64,000 bases of DNA, taken from the NCBI RefSeq assembly GCF_017491605.1, contig NZ_JAFGYY010000005.1, forward strand, positions 124,001-188,000. Direction: 5' to 3'. The first letter of the stretch is position 1. Each line of letters opens with the position of its first letter. The notes beneath the pieces are model-generated. The model was given only the letters and a program-made list of their open reading frames with translations. It ran no database searches and was not told the origin of the DNA. Source of the DNA: Pseudomonas sp. 30_B. Its GTDB lineage: Bacteria; Pseudomonadota; Gammaproteobacteria; Pseudomonadales; Pseudomonadaceae. This document shows, one piece after another, positions 33,370 through 41,643 of this stretch. A program made the translations under genes and the position numbers.

Positions 33370-34265
33370 TGCTCAAATACGCCAGCCACTCCCACCTCAT
33401 GCGGCTGGCGACCTTCGCGTCGCTCGGCGTGGCCATCACCCTGGTGGTGGCCAAGGCCATCGCCTGGTGGTTCAGCGGCTCGGTCAGCCTGCTTGCCGGC
33501 CTGACCGACTCGCTGCTCGACGGCGCCGCCTCCTTCCTCAATCTGCTGGCGGTGCACTACGCCATCCGCCCGGCGGACGACGACCACCGCTACGGCCACG
33601 GCAAGGCCGAATCGCTCTCGGGACTGGCCCAGGCGCTGTTCATCGCGGTGAGTGCGCTGCTGGTCGGCACCCAGGCCATCGACCGCCTGCAGCATCCGCA
33701 ACCGGTGGAAGCCGCCGGCTGGGGCATCGCGGTGATGGTGCTGTCCCTGGCGCTCACCGCCGCCCTGCTGATGGTGCAGGGGCACGTGGTGAAGATCACC
33801 GGCTCCAACGCCATCCGCGCGGACTCGCTGCACTACCGCTCGGACCTGCTGCTCAACGGCAGCATCCTGGTCGCCCTGCTGCTGGCGCAGTTCGGCTGGC
33901 AGCAGATGGACGCGATCTTCGGCCTGGGCATCGCCCTGTACATCCTCTGGAGTTCCTTCCAGATCGCCCGCGAATCCGTGGCCGTGCTGATGGACGAGGA
34001 GCTGCCGCCGGACGTCAGTACGCGCATGCTCGAACTGGTGCGCGAGGTGCCCGGCGTGCTCGGCGCCCATGACCTGCGCACGCGGATTTCCGGCACCCAC
34101 TGGTTCGTCCAGCTGCACCTGGAGCTCCCCGGCGAACTGACGCTGTCCAAGGCCCATCTGCTATGCGACGAGGCGGTGCTGGCGATCCACAAGGAGTTCC
34201 CGCGGGCCGAGGTGCTGGTGCACGCCGACCCACAGGAAGTAGTGGGCAAAGAGACCATCAGTTGA
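33369..34265 (+). CDS. fieF: Cation diffusion facilitator, FieF/YiiP type (Zn/Fe exporter)
   Basis: Inner-membrane proton antiporter exporting Zn, Fe or Cd. 298 residues, six membrane helices, with site A residues Asp47 and Asp51 (GLTDSLLDG) in TM2 and His155/Asp159 (SLHYRSDLL) in TM5, the D-D/H-D set of the Zn/Fe group. The C-terminal cytoplasmic domain contains HDLRTRISGTHWFVQLHLELP and a VHADPQE end with Zn-binding His. ATG 33369 overlaps the DinB stop. PAO1 carries a YiiP homologue at the same relative place in my recollection (PA3963). Confidence 0.93.
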   Translation: MLKYASHSHLMRLATFASLGVAITLVVAKAIAWWFSGSVSLLAGLTDSLLDGAASFLNLLAVHYAIRPADDDHRYGHGKAESLSGLAQALFIAVSALLVGTQAIDRLQHPQPVEAAGWGIAVMVLSLALTAALLMVQGHVVKITGSNAIRADSLHYRSDLLLNGSILVALLLAQFGWQQMDAIFGLGIALYILWSSFQIARESVAVLMDEELPPDVSTRMLELVREVPGVLGAHDLRTRISGTHWFVQLHLELPGELTLSKAHLLCDEAVLAIHKEFPRAEVLVHADPQEVVGKETIS

Positions 34266-34271
34266 AGAGCA

Positions 34272-35501
34272 TCAGTTGACGCTGTAGCCGCGTCCGCTCA
34301 GGCAGGCGCCCAGGGCGCGGCGATAGTTGTCGGCGACATAGGCCGGCGGCGCATAGCTGGCCGAAGCCGGGTCGAAGCCGCTCTGGCTGGCGGCCCACTG
34401 ATGGCATTCATAGCGGTCGCGAGCCTGCTGATCCTGCCCCTGGCCATACAGCGGGGAGGCAATCACGTCGTAGGACGACTGCGCCACCAGCGGTTGCTCC
34501 ATCGGCGGCGCCACCACCTCGTAGTCCTGCGAACTGGCCTGCCACAGGTAGTAGGTCCCCGCCACCAGGAAGTAACCGATGCTGCCGATCCACACCTGCT
34601 CGGCGTAGGACGGCAGGTAGCGCACCCGAACGCCATAGGGCGGCGTCACCACCACGTAGCGCGAGCCATAGGGGCGGTACCAGTAGCCGTCATCGAAGTA
34701 GTAATCGGCACCGCGATACGGCACCCGGTAATGCCCTGCCGGCACGCTGCTCACCACATAGCCCGGACGCCAGTACGACGGGTGCGGCCCCCAGTTGCCG
34801 TGGTACGGCGGCGGACGCCCCTGCCAGCCACCGGGCGGCGGGCGCGAGCCGCCTTGCCAGCCTGGCCGGTCGGAATGCTCGCCCTGCCACTGGGTGGTGC
34901 CGGCACCGATGGGACGGCCTTTCCACTGGTCGTTGCCGCTGGGCGGGGGAATCCCCGGATTGGCGTTATTGGCCGGAGGACGCCCCGACCATTGCCCACC
35001 GTTGTTGCCCGGTGGGTTGCCATGCCAGTCGTGATCGCGCCCTGGATTGCCCTGCCATTGCCCACCATTGTTGGCGGGTGGGCGCCCCTGCCACTGGCCG
35101 TTGGTATTTCCCTGAGGATGGCCTTGCCACTGGCCGTTGCCGTTACCTTGCGGGTGGCCTTGCCATTGACCGTTGCCGTTCCCCTGAGGATGACCTTGCC
35201 ACTGACCATTGCCGTTCCATTGCGGACGGCCCTGCCACTGGCCATTGGCGTTGCCTTGGGGATGCCCCTGCCATTGCCCGCCGGTCTCCTGCACCGGACG
35301 CTGCTGCCAGTTGCCCATGGGGCGGGCCGGCCCTTCGTGGGACATCGGCGTCCGCCCGCCGCCGGCAGTGTTGCCCTGGCTGGCGGCGGGTCGCCCCTGG
35401 GACGGACCGGACAGGTCCGGTGGCTCGGCCGCCAAGGCCTGGGCGGCAATGGCCAGGGAGAGCACGGCAACCCCGGCGAACGGCCAGATGCCCGACTTCA
35501 T
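34272..35501 (-). CDS. Exported Gly/Gln/Trp repeat protein, DUF6515-like
   Basis: 409 residues: signal peptide (WPFAGVAVLSLAIAAQALA), a low-complexity central part and a folded C-terminal domain. Residues ~75-146 form six 12-residue repeats of GQWQGxPxxNxN, with diverged copies to ~190. The C-terminal part has DYYFDDGYWYRPYGSRYVVVTPPYGVRVRYLP, a form seen in DUF6515 proteins, then a hydrophobic VGIGYFLV-type segment and a Cys pair (YECHQWA, GACLSGRG). Envelope location is likely; function unknown. Tail to tail with fieF (6-bp gap). A probable structured RNA lies upstream. Confidence 0.82.
   Translation of the reverse strand: MKSGIWPFAGVAVLSLAIAAQALAAEPPDLSGPSQGRPAASQGNTAGGGRTPMSHEGPARPMGNWQQRPVQETGGQWQGHPQGNANGQWQGRPQWNGNGQWQGHPQGNGNGQWQGHPQGNGNGQWQGHPQGNTNGQWQGRPPANNGGQWQGNPGRDHDWHGNPPGNNGGQWSGRPPANNANPGIPPPSGNDQWKGRPIGAGTTQWQGEHSDRPGWQGGSRPPPGGWQGRPPPYHGNWGPHPSYWRPGYVVSSVPAGHYRVPYRGADYYFDDGYWYRPYGSRYVVVTPPYGVRVRYLPSYAEQVWIGSIGYFLVAGTYYLWQASSQDYEVVAPPMEQPLVAQSSYDVIASPLYGQGQDQQARDRYECHQWAASQSGFDPASASYAPPAYVADNYRRALGACLSGRGYSVN
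35064..35279 (-). repeat. Six tandem 36-bp coding repeats
   Basis: Six consecutive copies encode GQWQG(H/R)P(Q/P)xNxN in the DUF6515-like gene; copies 3-5 are almost identical. Such arrays change copy number by slippage or recombination. Confidence 0.9.
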
Positions 35502-35624
35502 GGACTCCTCACTTCGGCCTGGGCCGAAACAGTGATGTGACATTGCCATAGACCACGGTGCAGACCGCGTATTGCAAGGCGCTGAGTAAAGTCAGGGTAA
35601 AGATGGCAGAGAAATCGCGGGCAA

Positions 35625-35900
35625 GAAAAAAGGGAGGCTCGTCAGCCTCCCTTCCGGAATCTCGTCCTGCTCGTCGCTGTTGGCGCCGGCTCACCTCGCT
35701 CCGCCTTCTGGGCAGTGCGTAGCCCGGTGGCCGGCGCGATCCTGTTGGGTCGGCGGGCCACGAAACGCCTGATTGGGCGGATCGCAGGGGACGTGATGTC
35801 CGGGCTGTGAATCTGGAAGAAATACTACGGCGACAGAGCGAGGAAATGATTGCTAATATTGCTCACATAGGCATCACTACAGCAACAAATAACTAAAAAT
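35625..35900 (-). ncRNA. Candidate structured small RNA or terminated leader
   Basis: A minus-strand intrinsic terminator (AGGGAGGCT, loop, AGCCTCCCT with a six-base U tract from 35631 to 35626) lies in a 438-bp gene-free gap. Just 5' to it on the same strand is a long-range stem, GCGCCGGC-CACC (35737-35726) with GGTG-A-GCCGGCGC (35695-35683), enclosing a GGGC/GCCC stem, and another stem GCGATCC/GGATCGC (35785-35779 with 35742-35736). The terminator points toward the DUF6515-like gene but lies ~125 bp before it, so either a separate sRNA or a leader with attenuation. The 5' end is not determined. Confidence 0.5.
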
Positions 35901-35939
35901 TAAGCCACAAGCGCAATTCAATAGAAATACGAGGCTTTC

Positions 35940-36419
35940 ATGGACAAGCTGGACCGTTACGACCTGCGCATTCTCGCCGAACTGCAGCGCGACGCGCGCA
36001 TCTCCAACCAGGAGCTGGCCGAACGCATCGGCCTGTCGCCCTCCCCCTGCTCGCGGCGGGTCAAACAGCTGGAAGACGACGGCTACATCGTCCGCCAGGT
36101 CGCCCTGCTGGACAGCAAGAAGCTCGGCCTGAGCCTGACCGCCTTCGTCCTGATCGGCATGGACCGCCACACCCCGGAGCGCTTCGAGCACTTCCAGCAG
36201 ATCATCGGCAAGTGCCCGGAAGTACTGGAATGCAGCCTGGTGACCGGGATGGACGCGGACTACCAGCTCAAGGTGATGGTGCCGGACATGGAGCGCTACC
36301 AGCACTTCCTGCTGGGCACCCTGACCCGCATCGAGGGGGTGACCAGCGTGCGGTCGAGCTTCGTGCTGCGCAACGTGCTGGCCAGTACCGAGCTGCCGTT
36401 GGATCACTTGCGGGTTTGA
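35940..36419 (+). CDS. Lrp/AsnC family transcriptional regulator
   Basis: 159 residues: N-terminal winged HTH (LDRYDLRILAELQRDARISN ... LAERIGLSPSPCSRRVKQLE) and C-terminal RAM/AsnC effector domain (CPEVLECSLVTGMDADYQLKVMVPDMERYQHF). Such proteins sense amino acids as octamers and often autoregulate; target unknown. No amino-acid metabolism gene adjoins it; the AT-rich 100 bp upstream (35850-35939) is a probable autoregulatory region. Ribosome site GAGG lies 8 nt before ATG 35940. Confidence 0.9.
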   Translation: MDKLDRYDLRILAELQRDARISNQELAERIGLSPSPCSRRVKQLEDDGYIVRQVALLDSKKLGLSLTAFVLIGMDRHTPERFEHFQQIIGKCPEVLECSLVTGMDADYQLKVMVPDMERYQHFLLGTLTRIEGVTSVRSSFVLRNVLASTELPLDHLRV

Positions 36420-36431
36420 TTTTTGCTGTTC

Positions 36432-36534
36432 GTAGGAGCGAGCTTGCTCGCGAACCGCCCAACGCCGATGTAGGCAGGGAACTTTGTTCGCAAGTGCTTA
36501 GTAGGGCGCATAACGCCTAAGGCGTTATCCGCCG
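36432..36534. repeat. REP plus GTAGGGCGCATAAC-family repeat
   Basis: A single REP (GTAGGAGCGAGCTTGCTCGC, 36432-36451) and a GTAGGGCGCATAAC repeat with a perfect ACGCC-TAA-GGCGT centre (36501-36534). Confidence 0.8.
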
Positions 36535-36549
36535 TCTAGTTAGGCGTTT

Positions 36550-36770
36550 CTGCGCCGCTTCGGCGTGTGCTGAGAGCTTTTGTTTCGCCCCCTCGGGCGA
36601 GTTACTTTCTCAAACGACAGAAAGTAACCAAAGGTCTTTGCCCCATCATCCGGCCCCGGCTTCGCCGGGGTTCCCTCGCTACATCGAAGTTTCAGGGGCC
36701 CGCCGCGAAGGGCCATCCCTGGCCCATCGCGGCTCTCGCGACATCCATGTCGCTCAACCCCTGAAACTCC
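36550..36770. repeat. Multi-hairpin intergenic element
   Basis: Six inverted repeats in 220 bp: CGCCG/CGGCG (36553-36565), TCGCCC/GGGCGA (36585-36600), GTTACTTTCT/AGAAAGTAAC (36601-36628), CCCCGGC/GCCGGGG (36654-36670), and an outer AGTTTCAGGGG/CCCCTGAAACT pair (36688-36698, 36758-36768) enclosing GGGCCA/TGGCCC (36710-36725) and GCGACAT/ATGTCGC (36738-36753). No coding gene. I recall similar sequence (TTTCGCCCCCTCGGGCG near AGTAACC) as a repeated intergenic element in Pseudomonas and Xanthomonas; not verified. Confidence 0.65.
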
Positions 36771-36869
36771 GATTCCACTCGGCCTCCTGAAGGGGCGCTC
36801 CGGTGCGTGCGGAGGTCTCTCTGGAAGTCATTAAATCCAGAGCCAGGGCTATGCGGTGCGTATGCTTTC

Positions 36870-36970
36870 GTAGGAGCGGACCTTGTCCGCGAAATCCATC
36901 GCGGATAGCTCCGTTCTCTCTGTGAACACCTGTGGTATGCGCCGACGCAGGAACGCACTCCGTCCGCGAT
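36870..36970. repeat. Degenerate REPIN
   Basis: GTAGGAGCGGACCTTGTCCGCGA at its left, decayed partner CGCACTCCGTCCGCGATC at its right (36953-36970). Apart from the element above and this, the 819-bp gap 36420-37238 holds no gene I can support. Confidence 0.6.
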
Positions 36971-37115
36971 CAGCCGCAACTCGCAAGCAGGACCAGGCCC
37001 CTGCGACATAGCAGCGCACCTACCATCACGCCCGCCGCATCCGAACCCGGAAATTTCCCCACCAACCGCCCCGCAACGCGAACTTCCCCGGCCATTCGCC
37101 TCCATTACGACAACA

Positions 37116-37167
37116 ACTGATCAATTTATGAACACCACTGATCAGTAATCATCCAGATGCGTATAAT
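37116..37167 (+). promoter_or_regulatory. Promoter and putative operators of the DUF2788 gene
   Basis: TATAAT at 37162-37167, 72 bp before the start codon. Two copies of ACTGATCA (37116-37123 and 37137-37144) are exactly 21 bp apart; each contains the palindrome TGATCA, and the second is where the -35 hexamer should be. Confidence 0.55.
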
Positions 37168-37238
37168 GCGCGCCTTCTCCACCACCACCTTCAGCCCCGG
37201 CGTCCCTCGGACAACCTCCGCACCGGGCAGGAGCAGCA

Positions 37239-37442
37239 ATGAACGAAAGTTTCGAAGACTGGATGATGTACGGCCTGGTCAGCGGCCTGATCCTGTTCAT
37301 GGCCTTCATCGTCTGGGATCTGGCGAAGAAGTCCAAGGCCGGCCGCATGGGTACCATGGTGCTGTTCTTCGCCCTGGGCCTGGGCGTACTCGGGTTCCTG
37401 ATCAAGTCCGTCGTCGTCGCGGGGCTCGAAGGCGGCTTCTGA
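37239..37442 (+). CDS. DUF2788 small membrane protein
   Basis: 67 residues; start MNESFEDWMMYGLVSGLILFM (key part NESFEDWMMYGLV) is the family signature. Two membrane helices (VSGLILFMAFIVWDLA and TMVLFFALGLGVLGFLIKSVV) flank a basic loop KKSKAGRMG, so the protein is an inner-membrane hairpin. Function unknown; widely conserved in Pseudomonas. GGCAGGAGC ribosome site. Convergent with rluE (27-bp gap). Confidence 0.88.
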   Translation: MNESFEDWMMYGLVSGLILFMAFIVWDLAKKSKAGRMGTMVLFFALGLGVLGFLIKSVVVAGLEGGF

Positions 37443-37469
37443 CGCCCTCTCCCGCGCCCGCCCCGGCTC

Positions 37470-38096
37470 TCAGAGGTCGGGGCTGACGTCCCGCCACTGC
37501 CCCGGCTGCAAACCGTCCAGGCTCCACGGCCCGATCCGCACGCGCACCAGGCGCAGGGTCGGCAGGCCGACGGCCGCCGTCATCCGCCGCACCTGGCGGT
37601 TGCGGCCCTCGCGAATCACCAGTTCGAGCCAGGCCGTCGGCACCGACTTGCGGAAGCGCACCGGCGGGTTGCGCTCCCACAGCTGCGGCTCGTCCAGCCG
37701 TCGCGCCTCGGCCGGCAGGGTCGGGCCATCATTGAGCTGCACGCCCTTGCGCAGCTGTTCGAGCTGCTCGTCGCTGGGCTCCCCTTCCACCTGTACCCAA
37801 TAGGTCTTCGGCAACTTGTGCCTGGGATCGGCGATACGCGCCTGCAGGCGACCGTCGTTGGTCAGCAGCAACAGGCCTTCGCTGTCGCGGTCCAGCCGTC
37901 CGGCGGGATAGACGCCCGTCACCTCGACGAAATCCTTCAGGGTCGCCCGGCCCTCGCTATCGTTGAATTGAGTCAGCACGTCGAACGGCTTGTTCAGCAG
38001 GATCAGCCGCGGCTGTGCCGGCGGCGCCTTGGCCACGCGGCGTGGCGCAGGACGGGAGGCGGGACGACGTGAAGCGGAACGAGGCGGACGGGACAT
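37470..38096 (-). CDS. rluE: 23S rRNA pseudouridine synthase RluE-type
   Basis: Isomerises a specific uridine of 23S rRNA (U2457 in E. coli RluE). 208 residues: basic, Arg/Ala/Pro-rich leader to ~residue 28, then [14 protein letters not shown], catalytic Asp in [19 protein letters not shown], and [21 protein letters not shown] typical of the RsuA/RluE family. No S4 domain is present, as in RluE. ATG 38096 ([11 protein letters not shown]) is selected; the longer open frame upstream overlaps the next gene. Confidence 0.92.
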   Translation of the reverse strand: MSRPPRSASRRPASRPAPRRVAKAPPAQPRLILLNKPFDVLTQFNDSEGRATLKDFVEVTGVYPAGRLDRDSEGLLLLTNDGRLQARIADPRHKLPKTYWVQVEGEPSDEQLEQLRKGVQLNDGPTLPAEARRLDEPQLWERNPPVRFRKSVPTAWLELVIREGRNRQVRRMTAAVGLPTLRLVRVRIGPWSLDGLQPGQWRDVSPDL

Positions 38097-38183
38097 GGCG
38101 AAAAGACTGGTAACCGGAGATGGGGGTGAAGCGAATGCCCGGCATGCTAGGTTGTGCCGAGCCCTCCCTGCAAGAGCACACCC

Positions 38184-39230
38184 ATGAGCCCCCCCACCTG
38201 GCTGATCACCCTGCGCAACCTCAGCGGCCGCCTCGGTGCCCGCTACCGTGGCCCGCAGACCGCGAACTTCGACGGCCAACGCTTCCATAACCTCGACCGC
38301 CAGCCGCACAACGGCCTGCGCGCCTTCCTCAAGTGGCAGCGCGAGCGCGGCCGGCAGACGCCCTGGGTCGACCAACCGGGTCCAGCCATACGCCCGGACG
38401 TGGCAGCCCAGGTCAGCGGCCAGGAACTGCGCGTCACCTACATCAACCACGCCACCCTGCTGATCCAGCATCGCGGGCTGAACATTCTCACCGACCCGCT
38501 GTGGTGCGAGCGCACCAGCCCGTTCAGCTTCCTCGGCCCGCGTCGCCATCATCCGCCGGGACTGGCGCTGGACGAGCTGCCGCCGATCAACCTGATCCTG
38601 GTCAGCCACAATCACTACGACCATCTGGACATCGGCAGCCTGCGCGAACTGGCGCGGTGCTTCCCGGAAGCCAAGGTGGTGACCGGACTGGGCAACGGCG
38701 AGCTGATCCGCGCCTGCGGCTTCACCGACGTGGCGGAACTGGACTGGTGGCAGAGCCTGCCGCTGCCCGAAGGCATGCTGCTCACCGGCGTGCCGGCACA
38801 GCACTGGTCGGCGCGCTCGCGGCGCGATACCAACCGCACGCTCTGGCTGGGCTTCGTACTGGAGTCACCGGACGGCCCGGTGCTGTTCCCCGGCGATACC
38901 GGCCTGGGCGAGGAATTCAAGCTGATGCACCAGCGCTTCGGCCCGATGCGTTTCGCCGCCCTGCCCATCGGCGCCTACGAGCCGCGCTGGTTCATGCGCC
39001 ATCACCACATGAACCCGGACGACGCCGTGCAGGCGCACCAGCAGCTGGACTCGCAGTGCAGCATGGCGATTCACTTCGGCACCTTCCGCCTGAGCGACGA
39101 AGGGCAGTTCACGCCGGTCAGCGACCTGGCCCGGGCGCTGGAGCAGCACGGTGTCGAGCCGCAGCGCTTCCGGGCGCCCAAGCCGGGGGACCAGTGGCAC
39201 ATCGCACCACTGTCGTGGGTGACCTTGTAG
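38184..39230 (+). CDS. Metallo-beta-lactamase-fold hydrolase (UlaG/NAPE-PLD-like)
   Basis: 348 residues. The Zn-binding HxHxDH motif is [34 protein letters not shown] and [12 protein letters not shown] (metal Asp) and the His-rich [16 protein letters not shown] complete the site. The arrangement suits the N-acyl-phosphatidylethanolamine phospholipase D-like or UlaG branch; substrate unknown. The stop codon TAG (39228-39230) is formed by the first bases of a REP element, so the C terminus was set by the repeat. Confidence 0.9.
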   Translation: MSPPTWLITLRNLSGRLGARYRGPQTANFDGQRFHNLDRQPHNGLRAFLKWQRERGRQTPWVDQPGPAIRPDVAAQVSGQELRVTYINHATLLIQHRGLNILTDPLWCERTSPFSFLGPRRHHPPGLALDELPPINLILVSHNHYDHLDIGSLRELARCFPEAKVVTGLGNGELIRACGFTDVAELDWWQSLPLPEGMLLTGVPAQHWSARSRRDTNRTLWLGFVLESPDGPVLFPGDTGLGEEFKLMHQRFGPMRFAALPIGAYEPRWFMRHHHMNPDDAVQAHQQLDSQCSMAIHFGTFRLSDEGQFTPVSDLARALEQHGVEPQRFRAPKPGDQWHIAPLSWVTL

Positions 39231-39309
39231 GAGCGAGCTTGCTCGCGAATCGCGGGCATGGCCCGCTCCTACAGGTTCATCCGGCGTAGGAGCGGACTCT
39301 GTCCGCGAT
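39227..39309. repeat. REP pair plus single REP, overlapping a stop codon
   Basis: Mixed REPIN with arms GTAGGAGCGAGCTTGCTCGC and GGGCATGGCCCGCTCCTAC (39227-39272), and a single GGAGCGGACTCTGTCCGC REP (39286-39309). Confidence 0.85.
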
Positions 39310-39323
39310 TGACCACCAAACAA

Positions 39324-40100
39324 TCAGTAGTCGCGAGTGGACACCGGCTGCGCATCCACACCCAGCTCGCGCAGCAGATCATCCAGCAGTGACGAAGCCC
39401 CGAAGCGCAGGTGCTCCGGGGTGATCCAGCCAGCGCCGAAGCGCTCTTCTACCAGCGCCCGGTAACCCAGCGCGTCGGCCAGGGTGCGCAGGCCGCCGGA
39501 CACCTTCAAGCCAACCTTGCCGCCGTCCTCCTCGATGCATTCGAGCATCACCCGCACCGCTTCCGGGGTCGCGTTGACCGAGGCCTTGCCGGTGCTGGTC
39601 TTGAGGAAGTCCGCGCCACCGGCGATGGCTTCGCGGCAGGCCATACGGATCAGCTCCGGATCATCCAGCTCGCCGGTTTCGAGGATGACCTTGAGGCGGT
39701 GATAGGGACCGCACAGCGCCTTGCAGGCGCGGATCAGCTCCACCGCACCGGTCGGATTGCCCGCCTTGAGCCGGCGCCACGGGTAGACCAGGTCGATCTC
39801 GTCGGCGCCTTCTGCCAGGGTCTTGCGCACCTCCTCCGTCACGTCGGCCTGCGGCGCGTTGCCGGCGGGGAAGTTGCACACGCTGGCGACCTTCACACCG
39901 CGTCCGCCCAGGGTATTGAGCGTGCGCCGGGCAACATGCGCCAGCTTCGGCCAGACGCACACCGCCGCCACTTCGCCGTAGGGCGTCAACGCCCGCCGGC
40001 AGAGATCGACGGTGCTTTGCAGATCATCGCCAGCGTTCAGCGAGGTCAGGTCCAACAGGGCGAGCACACGGCCCGCCGGGATCTTGCGGGGATCGGTCAT
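39324..40100 (-). CDS. deoC: Deoxyribose-phosphate aldolase
   Basis: Cleaves 2-deoxyribose-5-phosphate to acetaldehyde and glyceraldehyde-3-phosphate. 258 residues with Schiff-base Lys167 (FLKTSTGK, the same number as E. coli), the second Lys in KVSGGLRTL, and Asp in DEIDLVYPW. Lies 58 bp after amn on the same strand, so nucleotide salvage genes are probably cotranscribed: amn releases ribose-5-phosphate from AMP, deoC handles the deoxy sugar phosphate. REPs follow its stop. Confidence 0.94.
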   Translation of the reverse strand: MTDPRKIPAGRVLALLDLTSLNAGDDLQSTVDLCRRALTPYGEVAAVCVWPKLAHVARRTLNTLGGRGVKVASVCNFPAGNAPQADVTEEVRKTLAEGADEIDLVYPWRRLKAGNPTGAVELIRACKALCGPYHRLKVILETGELDDPELIRMACREAIAGGADFLKTSTGKASVNATPEAVRVMLECIEEDGGKVGLKVSGGLRTLADALGYRALVEERFGAGWITPEHLRFGASSLLDDLLRELGVDAQPVSTRDY

Positions 40101-40158
40101 CGGTAGCCACCTCCTGCGGCTGGCGACGGGGCAGCCGGTGCCCCGCCGCGCTTTGGGA

Positions 40159-41634
40159 TCAGCGGAACGGCGGCTCGTCGAAGCTGCGCAGCTTGCGCGA
40201 GTGCAGCGAATTGAGCTGGGTGCGCAGCAGGTCGACGGCGGCGATGCCGATCGACAGGTGCTGGCTCACCGCACGCTGGTAGAAGGCCGTGGCCGCGCCG
40301 GGCAGCTTGATCTCGCTGTGCAGCGGCTTGTCCGAGACGCACAGCAGCGTGCCGTAGGGCACCCGCAGGCGGTAGCCCTGGGCGGCGATGGTGCCACTCT
40401 CCATGTCCACCGCAATGGCCCGCGCCAGGTTGATCAGCGGGCGCTCCTGGGCCCAGTGCAGCTCCCAGTTGCGGTCGTCGTAGGTCAGCACGGTGCCGGT
40501 GCGCAGGCGACGCTTGAGCTGCTCGCCGCGTTCGCCGGTCACCAGCGCCGCGGCCTCCTGCAGCGCCACCTGCACCTCGGCCAGCGCCGGGATCGGGATG
40601 TGCGGCGGCAGCACGCGGTCGAGGATGCCGTCGCGGCGCATATAGGCGTGGGCCAGCACGTAGTCGCCGATGGTTTGCGACTGGCGCAGGCCGCCGCAGT
40701 GGCCGACCATCAACCAGCAGTGCGGACGCAGCACGGCCAGGTGGTCGGTGATGTTCTTCGCGTTGGACGGGCCGACGCCGATGTTCACCAGGGTCACGCC
40801 GTCGCCGTCCTCGGCGATCAGGTGGTAGGCCGGCATCTGGAAGCGGTGCCACTCGACGCTGGCGACGATAGCGTTGGCCTCGCCCTCGTCCATGCCTCGC
40901 TCGATGATCACGTTGCCCGGCAACACCATGCGCACGAAGCGCGGGTCGTCGCGCAGGCGCTCGATGCCCAGGTGGATGAACTGGTCGACGTAGCGGTGGT
41001 AGTTGGTCAGCAGGATCCACGGCTGCACATGGCGCCAGTCGCTGCCGGTGTAGTGCACCAGGCGGCGCAGGGAGAAGTCGGTGCGCGCGGCGTGGAACAG
41101 CGACAGCGGCATCGGGTCGGCGTTCTCCCATTCATAGAGGCCGTCGGCGATGCCATCGGAGGTGGCGGACAGGTCCGTGCTGGGGAACACCCGCGCCAGC
41201 TCGGCGGCGGTCACGCCCGAGCCGCCCAGCTCATCGCCCTGCTCCACCACGTAGGGGTAGGGAATGTTCTGGTCGCTGACACCGACTTCCACCCGCACGG
41301 TGAAGTCCTCCATCAGCGGGCGCAGCTGCTCCAGCAGGTATTTGCGGAAGGCCTTGGGCTGGGTAATGGTCACCGCGTAGGTGCCCGGCACCTGGACCTT
41401 GGCATAGGCGCGGGTGGTAGACGGCACCTCGCCCTGGCAGAGGTAGACCACTCGCAACTCCGGGTAGCGGAACAGGCTGCGCTGCTCGGCGTCAGGCACC
41501 GTGCGCTCCTTCAGGTAGCGCTTGAGCGCCTGGTTCAGGGCGCCGGTGGCACGCTCGTGGAGCACGGCCAGTTGATCGACGGCCTCTTCGGCGGTCTGGG
41601 CGACGAAGCATTCGTCGCCAGTCGAAAGACTCAT
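40159..41634 (-). CDS. amn: AMP nucleosidase
   Basis: Hydrolyses AMP to adenine and ribose-5-phosphate, controlling adenylate pools. About 491 residues: N-terminal AMP nucleosidase-specific domain (AVTITQPKAFRKYLLEQLRPL) and C-terminal nucleoside phosphorylase-like fold (VTLVNIGVGPSNAKNITDHL, MVGHCGGLRQSQTIGDYVLAHAY in pattern, AVDMESGTIAAQGYRLRVPYG). ATG 41634 has AGGA at good spacing; an in-frame ATG at 41643 (MPTMSLSTG) lies too close to that site. A 320-bp leader precedes it. Confidence 0.95.
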   Translation of the reverse strand: MSLSTGDECFVAQTAEEAVDQLAVLHERATGALNQALKRYLKERTVPDAEQRSLFRYPELRVVYLCQGEVPSTTRAYAKVQVPGTYAVTITQPKAFRKYLLEQLRPLMEDFTVRVEVGVSDQNIPYPYVVEQGDELGGSGVTAAELARVFPSTDLSATSDGIADGLYEWENADPMPLSLFHAARTDFSLRRLVHYTGSDWRHVQPWILLTNYHRYVDQFIHLGIERLRDDPRFVRMVLPGNVIIERGMDEGEANAIVASVEWHRFQMPAYHLIAEDGDGVTLVNIGVGPSNAKNITDHLAVLRPHCWLMVGHCGGLRQSQTIGDYVLAHAYMRRDGILDRVLPPHIPIPALAEVQVALQEAAALVTGERGEQLKRRLRTGTVLTYDDRNWELHWAQERPLINLARAIAVDMESGTIAAQGYRLRVPYGTLLCVSDKPLHSEIKLPGAATAFYQRAVSQHLSIGIAAVDLLRTQLNSLHSRKLRSFDEPPFR

Positions 41635-41643
41635 GGTGGGCAT

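Noticed and set aside
36567..36764. 65-codon frame inside the multi-hairpin element
   Set aside because: It runs through perfect inverted repeats and has no recognisable protein content.
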